Assembly: GCA_030666885.1 (NCBI GenBank)
Contig: DAOUWY010000060.1
Coordinates: 1-8,944 of the forward strand
Source of the DNA: Methanosarcinales archaeon
GTDB taxonomy: Archaea > Halobacteriota > Methanosarcinia > Methanosarcinales > Methanocomedenaceae
DNA: 8,944 bases
Direction: 5' to 3'
The number at the start of each line of letters is the position of its first letter. Position 1 is the first letter of the stretch. The position numbers were made by a program, and so were the translations under genes. The notes beneath the pieces are model-generated. The model ran no database searches, was not told the DNA's origin, and saw nothing but the letters and a program-made list of their open reading frames with translations. This document shows, one piece after another, positions 5,013 to 8,944 of this stretch.

Positions 5013-5554
5013 TCACACTTCATCTTATCAAGCATGTCATATATCCGGTCCTTGACACCTGGTGTGACCGTGACCATTATGCCCCCTTCATCAGGCAAAC
5101 CGTAGATCACCACAGATGACACAGGTGCAAGCACTATGGCCGGTAGTGCTGCCAGGTCTTCTTCTCCATGAACCCTGACCTGCACGGGGACATCTGCATC
5201 CATTGCAATGTATAAAGCCGATACCAGTTCGGGTTCTATGAAGCCTGGCGGGTTGGTAACATCCATCTCAGTAAAATTCGAGTGTCTGATACATTTGATT
5301 ATGTCAACACCAGCAGGCTCCCTGTGTGTTTTTTCATCGATAACAGATATGTCTGGTACAGTTCCACACTGCAACAGATTGAAAGTGGAAATATCTCCTA
5401 TGGTAATAAGTTTGGCAGGACTGCCCATATCAGCGAGCATCTGCCTGGTAGTATCTTCCCCATCCCCGCCATACAGGACCCCAAACTGCTTGCGCATCTC
5501 GCTACGCATGGCATCAGGAAGGCAGAACCTCTTGCCAAGTATGGTTTCGGGCAT
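5009..5554 (-). CDS. GTP-dependent dephospho-CoA kinase (DUF359)
   Basis: A 181-residue protein of the DUF359 family, shown in Thermococcus to phosphorylate dephospho-CoA with GTP, the last step of archaeal coenzyme A synthesis. It is unrelated to bacterial CoaE and lacks a P-loop. Conserved blocks visible here: KLITIGDISTFNLL (48-61), VIDEKTHREP (71-80), TNPPGFI (100-106), VHGEEDLAALP (128-138) and IYGLPDEGGIMV (150-161). The acidic residues in the GD and GEED blocks are the likely metal/GTP-binding residues, which I infer from family conservation. It starts at ATG 5554, 7 nt after the spt4 stop, with only a weak ribosome site (GGTAGTGA), so translation is probably coupled. Its place between spt4 and S24e is typical of euryarchaeal genomes and supports the call. 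Confidence 0.9.
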   Translation of the reverse strand: MPETILGKRFCLPDAMRSEMRKQFGVLYGGDGEDTTRQMLADMGSPAKLITIGDISTFNLLQCGTVPDISVIDEKTHREPAGVDIIKCIRHSNFTEMDVTNPPGFIEPELVSALYIAMDADVPVQVRVHGEEDLAALPAIVLAPVSSVVIYGLPDEGGIMVTVTPGVKDRIYDMLDKMKCD

Positions 5555-5561
5555 ATAGTCA

Positions 5562-5747
5562 CTACCGGACCTTCAACACATATTTTCCGCGAAGGTTGAT
5601 ATTAAGTTTCCTGGCAATACAGGAACGGGATGGATCAATAATCACTACAAATCCACTCCAGTCATTGCTTAATGAATTAGAACCACAAACACTACACGTC
5701 GAACCGGTTACGATTCTGTGGCACTCACGGCAGGCTTGTTCAGTCAA
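5562..5747 (-). CDS. spt4: Transcription elongation factor Spt4 (RNA polymerase subunit E'')
   Basis: A 61-residue zinc protein. Archaeal Spt4 (older name RpoE2) pairs with Spt5 to clamp RNA polymerase on DNA and raise processivity. The zinc ligands are C6/C9 (CREC) and C18/C21 (CSVC). The signature GSNSLSNDWSGFVVIIDPSRS (22-42) and the C-terminal GKYVLKVR are family hallmarks, and the length is normal. The start codon is TTG (5747-5745), 2 nt after the Rpo7 stop; no other start fits the conserved N-terminus. The ribosome site GGAGG sits inside the last codons of rpo7, so the two genes are tightly coupled. Spt5, the partner, is not in the window. Confidence 0.93.
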   Translation of the reverse strand: MTEQACRECHRIVTGSTCSVCGSNSLSNDWSGFVVIIDPSRSCIARKLNINLRGKYVLKVR

Positions 5748-5749
5748 GT

Positions 5750-6328
5750 CTACTTAGCCTCCACGGACTCTTCGTTATCTTTAACCTTCATGTTATCTTT
5801 GATCCACTCGATTCTTCCAAGTGAAGGCTGTCGCATGGTCAGGCCGATCTTGCTATCCCGCGGCTCACGTTCGTTTATGCTTAATGCAACGACCCTGGCA
5901 CGCACATGGTCTCCTTCGGACAGTGACCTGTTGCTTTCCTTTGTTACAAGACGGGCATTCTTTGCATCAAATGAAATATATTCATCAGTTATCTGGCTCA
6001 CATGGACAAGCCCGTCCATGGGTCCTATACCTATAAAAGAGCCGAACTCAACAATCTCAACAACACTGCCTTCTATGATCTCCTGCAGTTCAAGCTTAAA
6101 AACTATAGCATCAAAAGTAGCATCATAATAAACTGCACCATCACCCGCAAGAATGTGACCGTCACCTACTTCGACCACATCTATAATGGCAACAATGGCA
6201 CCTAAGGTCTTATCCATCTCCCCTTCCAACTTATCGATCAAAGCAATCCGGACTGCATTATTAACATCATCTCCCAGCAGTTCCGGAGCAATACGTACAG
6301 TATCTGCCAGTCTCACCTTATTGTACAT
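5750..6328 (-). CDS. rpo7: DNA-directed RNA polymerase subunit Rpo7 (E')
   Basis: A 192-residue Rpo7 (RpoE1), the homologue of eukaryotic Rpb7, which with Rpo4 forms the stalk of archaeal RNA polymerase and binds emerging RNA. The N-terminal tip domain covers about 1-80 (MYNKVRLADTVRIAPELLG, GAIVAIIDV, GDGAVYYDATFDAIVF). The S1/OB RNA-binding domain covers about 82-165 (EGSVVEIVEFGSFIGIGPMDGLVHVSQI, EGDHVRARVVALS, KIGLTMRQPSLG). The tail GRIEWIKDN is typical, followed by a short charged end. It starts at ATG 6328 with GAGGAT about 7 nt before it. An 80-nt gap separates it from the PIN gene upstream, with an AT-rich element that may be a second promoter. Confidence 0.95.
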   Translation of the reverse strand: MYNKVRLADTVRIAPELLGDDVNNAVRIALIDKLEGEMDKTLGAIVAIIDVVEVGDGHILAGDGAVYYDATFDAIVFKLELQEIIEGSVVEIVEFGSFIGIGPMDGLVHVSQITDEYISFDAKNARLVTKESNRSLSEGDHVRARVVALSINEREPRDSKIGLTMRQPSLGRIEWIKDNMKVKDNEESVEAK

Positions 6329-6385
6329 TCAATAATCCTCTGATTTCTATAGTTTACGTGTTTAGTTAATGTGTTTATGAATCTA

Positions 6386-6395
6386 AAATATTTAT
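6386..6395 (-). promoter_or_regulatory. Possible internal promoter before rpo7
   Basis: On the minus strand TAAATATTTT lies in the 80-nt gap between the PIN gene stop and rpo7, about 60 nt before the ATG. GTGTTTA occurs twice nearby (6358-6364 and 6371-6377). This may allow rpo7-spt4 expression apart from aIF2-gamma. It is a sequence guess only. Confidence 0.3.
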
Positions 6396-6408
6396 CACAA
6401 CAAACATC

Positions 6409-6774
6409 TTACATTATTTCAAGATGATCCTTTCCACGTAAGTACACTATTGTGATGTCCTTACTACATAATCTTTTCTTAAGTTCTGCATCATTGGTAA
6501 AAACCGCTGCCTTCTCTTCCATGGCTAATTCTACTATCGCATCATCTGCATTCCCTTCTGTAATGATCTCCCTGCACTGCCGGGCCAGTCCGAGACCAAC
6601 GTTCGCAGACATTTTATCCCTACCTTTGGCAAATTTTTTTATACCATTCAGTTCCCTGGTTACTGATGAAGGAACAATAAAATCCGAAAACCCAAGACGC
6701 CCAAGTTCCTTGAAGATATCCAGACCGAACTGGACCGGAACCATGAATGCATTAGTATCTATTATAACTTTCAT
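6409..6774 (-). CDS. Fcf1/Utp24-like PIN-domain nuclease, probable rRNA processing
   Basis: A 121-residue single PIN domain. The acidic metal-binding set of the fold is present: D6 in IIDTNAFM, E41 in SSVTRELNGI, D77/D78 in GNADDAIVELA and D95 in FTNDAELKKRL. PIN domains of this type cleave single-stranded RNA. The Fcf1/Utp24 group, next to aIF2-gamma in many Euryarchaeota, is related to eukaryotic nucleases acting on pre-rRNA, so a role in ribosome maturation is inferred. It is not paired with a small antitoxin gene, so a VapC toxin role is unlikely. It starts at ATG 6774, 15 nt after the aIF2-gamma stop, and lacks a strong ribosome site, suggesting coupled translation. Confidence 0.85.
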   Translation of the reverse strand: MKVIIDTNAFMVPVQFGLDIFKELGRLGFSDFIVPSSVTRELNGIKKFAKGRDKMSANVGLGLARQCREIITEGNADDAIVELAMEEKAAVFTNDAELKKRLCSKDITIVYLRGKDHLEIM

Positions 6775-6789
6775 ATTATATCATAAGGT

Positions 6790-8016
6790 TCATTCATCTA
6801 TAATACCAGAACCGATGAGTCTCCATCTGGCACCGACCCTTCTACTGATTGCTACATTGTCTTCAAAATCTGCACAGACAGGTCTTTTCAGTTTGACCTC
6901 AACAATATCCTTGCGTACACTGGTCGCTACGCCAACTGTGGTGGCAGTGCCAATATTTAGCATAAGTGGTTCATTGGAATGGATAGGTTCTATTACCAGT
7001 TCGTCGGCTGAACCTACAACACGTTCTAATAACCTTACTCTCATGAGGAATTTATCCCGTGTGGGGGGCAGGGTCTCAGGCTTGCCTGCCACTTGACCTA
7101 CAAGACTATCACTTTTTGTTATAGATGGATCAAGTTTGGTTCCTACGCCTACAAGACCGCCAGGTGTGGCCTCTTCTACTTTTTCACTACCTGCCATGAT
7201 GTTGATAACAGTGGTCAGGATAGATATCCACCTGACTGTCCCTCCCGACTCTACCTTCCTGCCAGGTCTGATTTCAATATTGTCACCGGACCGGAGGGTT
7301 CCCAGACTCAGGGTTCCGCCTATAACGCCACCTGTTATCCTGCCGGGTTTAGTGCCTGGTTTATTAACGTCAAAGGAACGGGCAATGAGCATCCTGGCAG
7401 GTTTATCCAGTATCTGTTCCGGGGTGGGGATATGCTCTTCCACAGCCTGTATCAGGATGTCGATATTAACATTCTGCTGTGCAGAAAGGGGAATTACAGG
7501 CGCACCTTCTGCCACTGTACCTTTTACGAAATCCAGTATCTGATGGTAGTTCTCTATCACATCTTCCTTGCTTACAAGGTCTATCTTATTCTGGACTATT
7601 ACGATTTTATTGATCCCGATTATGTCGAGTGCCATAAGGTGTTCCTTGGTCTGTGGTTGCGGGCATTTTTCATTGGCCGCAATTACCAGGACAGCACCGT
7701 TCATTATGGCAGCACCTGAGAGCATTGTGGCCATCAGGGTCTCATGACCGGGTGAATCTACAAATGATATGGTCCTGACGGGTTCTGTATTTTTACCGCA
7801 GTGTTCACATTTTCTGGTAACCGTATAGCTATCGGGATTCGGGCATTTCGGGCATTTCATGAAGGTGGCATCTGCATAGCCTAAACGGATGGAAATGCCG
7901 CGCTTTATCTCCTCGCTGTGCTTATCTGTCCATACGCCTGACAGGGCACTTACAAGGGTGGTTTTGCCGTGGTCAACATGGCCCACGATGCCGATGTTAA
8001 CGGAAGGTTCTTTCAA
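6790..8016 (-). CDS. eif2g: Translation initiation factor aIF2 subunit gamma
   Basis: A 408-residue GTPase, full length for aIF2-gamma, the core subunit that carries Met-tRNAi to the small ribosomal subunit. The G-domain motifs are intact: G1 GHVDHGKT (12-19), G2 RGISI (39-43), G3 DSPGH (87-91), G4 NKID (143-146) and G5 LSAQ (177-180). A four-cysteine zinc knuckle sits at C55, C58, C70 and C73 within the G domain, a mark of the family that separates it from EF-Tu and SelB. Beta-barrel domains II (ARSFDVNKPGTKPG onward) and III (LMRVRLLERVVG onward) follow. The start is TTG at 8016-8014; the N-terminus KEPSVNIGIVGHVDHGKT matches the family, no ATG is available, and GGAGG lies 10 nt upstream. 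It is the first gene of the seven-gene minus-strand cluster. Confidence 0.97.
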   Translation of the reverse strand: MKEPSVNIGIVGHVDHGKTTLVSALSGVWTDKHSEEIKRGISIRLGYADATFMKCPKCPNPDSYTVTRKCEHCGKNTEPVRTISFVDSPGHETLMATMLSGAAIMNGAVLVIAANEKCPQPQTKEHLMALDIIGINKIVIVQNKIDLVSKEDVIENYHQILDFVKGTVAEGAPVIPLSAQQNVNIDILIQAVEEHIPTPEQILDKPARMLIARSFDVNKPGTKPGRITGGVIGGTLSLGTLRSGDNIEIRPGRKVESGGTVRWISILTTVINIMAGSEKVEEATPGGLVGVGTKLDPSITKSDSLVGQVAGKPETLPPTRDKFLMRVRLLERVVGSADELVIEPIHSNEPLMLNIGTATTVGVATSVRKDIVEVKLKRPVCADFEDNVAISRRVGARWRLIGSGIIDE

Positions 8017-8074
8017 TTATATAATTCCTCCAATGATAAATAATAGGGAATAATGATGCCTTATAGTTGTACTC

Positions 8075-8084
8075 TTTATATTTA
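8075..8084 (-). promoter_or_regulatory. TATA box of the aIF2-gamma cluster
   Basis: TAAATATAAA on the minus strand, about 63 nt before the TTG start. Transcription would begin near 8053, leaving a leader of about 36 nt that includes the GGAGG ribosome site. A perfect palindrome, ATTGAGCTCAAT (8094-8105), sits 10 bp upstream of it. Confidence 0.5.
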
Positions 8085-8093
8085 ATAACTTAC

Positions 8094-8105
8094 ATTGAGC
8101 TCAAT
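8094..8105. repeat. Perfect 12-bp palindrome at the end of the FxsA gene
   Basis: ATTGAGCTCAAT covers the FxsA stop codon (8101-8103) and lies directly upstream of the aIF2-gamma TATA box. It may be a regulator site or chance; it is too short for a terminator and no T-run follows. Confidence 0.4.
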
Positions 8106-8511
8106 ATTCATCAAATCCTGTATTCGTGTAATATGTCACCTGACCGGATTGCAACTTTTTGTCGACCCACGCTTTTACGTACTTCTTTACCATGAACCTG
8201 CCGGGTGGTACCAGTAATATAAATCCTGTAATATCAGTCAGTATCCCTGGTGTAAGCAGCAGGACTGACCCGATGAGCACAAGCACGCCGTCGAAGAGGA
8301 CATCCCCAGGCATGTGTCCATTGGATAGTTCGGCCTGGATGCGCTGCCACACACCCAATCCCTGCTGTTTTGCCAGGGCGGCTCCGGCTATGCCTGTTAT
8401 GACTACGATGCCCAGGGTAGGCAGGGCTCCAATGCTTTTCCCAAGTTCGATGAGTATGTAGAGTTCTACAAAGGGAACGATTACGAACAGGGCCAGATAT
8501 GTTATGAACAT
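8101..8511 (-). CDS. FxsA-family membrane protein
   Basis: A 136-residue integral membrane protein of the FxsA family. E. coli FxsA affects exclusion of phage T7 by the F plasmid when overproduced; the normal function is unknown. Hydrophobic segments are at about 3-23, 28-47 and 70-101. The family pattern is clear: the charged dyad FVELYILIELGKSIG (14-28), GIVVITGIAGAALAKQQGL (34-52), then LLLTPGILTDITGFILLVPPGR (84-105). The polar C-terminus (106-136) should be cytoplasmic. It starts at ATG 8511 with no good ribosome site, and AT-rich DNA 15-40 nt upstream suggests a short-leader or leaderless transcript. It lies 84 nt before aIF2-gamma on the same strand, but a TATA box in the gap suggests separate units. 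Confidence 0.9.
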   Translation of the reverse strand: MFITYLALFVIVPFVELYILIELGKSIGALPTLGIVVITGIAGAALAKQQGLGVWQRIQAELSNGHMPGDVLFDGVLVLIGSVLLLTPGILTDITGFILLVPPGRFMVKKYVKAWVDKKLQSGQVTYYTNTGFDEY

Positions 8512-8524
8512 GATGTGGTGTTTC

Positions 8525-8548
8525 CTTATTTTTTTTAAGTTTATTATG
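8525..8548 (-). promoter_or_regulatory. Candidate promoter of the FxsA gene
   Basis: The minus strand reads CATAATAAAC, then TTAAAAAAAATAAG, 15-40 nt before the ATG at 8511. Either could be the TATA box; both predict transcription starting within a few bases of the start codon. The rest of the 148-bp gap (8512-8659) holds nothing else I can name. Confidence 0.3.
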
Positions 8549-8659
8549 GATTGGTGTGTATTTGTGGTTTAAGGATAATAAAACAGGCGGCATCTATGTG
8601 CCTTACTGAGTAGCAGATGGGTGAGTAGAATGCACTTGCAGGGGATATTTTTAGATGAT

Positions 8660-8944
8660 TCATCTATTACATACCATTGTGAAATGTTGTGACCACGGCC
8701 CCTGCATGAACTGCTCAACCTTCCCGGTCAGTATGCTTTTGTGTTTTTCTGATGGTACTACGAAAAAGGCCCGGCTGGAGCCACGGTGGTAGAGCAGGGC
8801 AAATGTGCTGTCGCTATTGAGTCGCTCATCTATTTGTGCCAACCGCTCCCTGACCTGCCTCTCTGCCGTGCCCCTGCGGGAAGTATGGTGGTAGATAACG
8901 AGGCTCTGCCCCCGTTTGTAGTAGGGTTCCAGTTCATCGAAGAA
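8660..8944 (-). CDS. Unrecognised protein, C-terminal 94 residues (cut by window edge)
   Basis: The frame is open from the right edge (8944) to TGA at 8660-8662. It reads FFDELEPYYKRGQSLVIYHH at the edge, then SRRGTAERQVRERLAQIDERLN, STFALLYHRGSSRAFFVVPS, and ends GPWSQHFTMVCNR. The alternation of predicted strands and charged helices looks like the last third of an alpha/beta protein. The segment 'LEPYYKRGQSLVIYHH' is reminiscent of the end of a Rossmann-type methyltransferase fold, but no catalytic motif is in view. I do not assign a function. A TTG at 8842 is inside the frame and is not the likely start. The 66 bp between its stop and the gap before FxsA hold no clear T-run. Confidence 0.7.
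   Translation of the reverse strand, partial: FFDELEPYYKRGQSLVIYHHTSRRGTAERQVRERLAQIDERLNSDSTFALLYHRGSSRAFFVVPSEKHKSILTGKVEQFMQGPWSQHFTMVCNR

Noticed and set aside
5718..6205. Plus-strand frames opposite rpo7
   Set aside because: Antisense to a clearly identified RNA polymerase subunit; no ribosome site or conserved motif.
6409..6774. VapC toxin interpretation of the PIN protein
   Set aside because: There is no antitoxin-sized partner gene, and the fixed position after aIF2-gamma is that of the Fcf1-like housekeeping family.
7093..7719. 208-codon plus-strand frame opposite aIF2-gamma
   Set aside because: Fully antisense to a well-conserved gene; composition and sequence show no family resemblance.

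Overview
This window is archaeal chromosome and most likely euryarchaeal. The gene content points to a Methanosarcinales/ANME-like member of the Halobacteriota, but the lineage is an inference and nothing here fixes the genus. The archaeal signs are aIF2-gamma, the Rpo7 (RpoE1) and Spt4 subunits, ribosomal proteins S24e and S27ae, a GTP-dependent dephospho-CoA kinase (DUF359), Orc1/Cdc6, AT-rich TATA elements about 25 nt before starts, and GGAGG or GGTGATC ribosome binding sites.

Layout. (1) Positions 1-745, minus: N-terminal 248 residues of a branched-chain aminotransferase (IlvE), running off the left edge. (2) Positions 746-1096: a 351-bp divergent intergenic region with promoters and several dyads. 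(3) Positions 1097-2650, plus: a tight glnK-amtB operon for ammonium sensing and uptake, ended by a hairpin plus T-run. (4) Positions 2760-2836, minus: tRNA-Lys(CTT) with encoded CCA. (5) Positions 3021-4133, plus: orc1/cdc6. An almost perfect origin recognition box lies in the 80 bp after it, so this is a candidate replication origin. (6) Positions 8016 to 4214, minus: a seven-gene information-processing cluster in the order aIF2-gamma, Fcf1-like PIN nuclease, Rpo7, Spt4, dephospho-CoA kinase, S24e, S27ae. Intergenic gaps of 80-100 nt before rpo7 and before S24e carry possible internal promoters. (7) Positions 8101-8511, minus: an FxsA-family membrane protein. (8) Positions 8660-8944, minus: the C-terminal 94 residues of an unrecognised protein running off the right edge.

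How the genes fit together. GlnK and AmtB form a known transporter/regulator pair: P-II trimers bind the cytoplasmic face of Amt trimers and respond to 2-oxoglutarate and adenine nucleotides. The long minus-strand cluster joins translation initiation (aIF2-gamma), rRNA processing (Fcf1-like), transcription (Rpo7 stalk, Spt4 elongation factor), coenzyme A synthesis and two small-subunit ribosomal proteins. This order is widespread in Euryarchaeota. The cluster converges on orc1/cdc6, with the origin recognition box between them.

Most of the window is ordinary housekeeping DNA, and I do not see a new defence or mobile system. The points most worth a second look are the origin recognition box beside cdc6, the acidic tandem-repeat tail on S24e (five 11-residue units, 33-bp DNA period), the 26-bp dyad directly before the glnK-amtB TATA box, and three TTG start codons in one housekeeping cluster.
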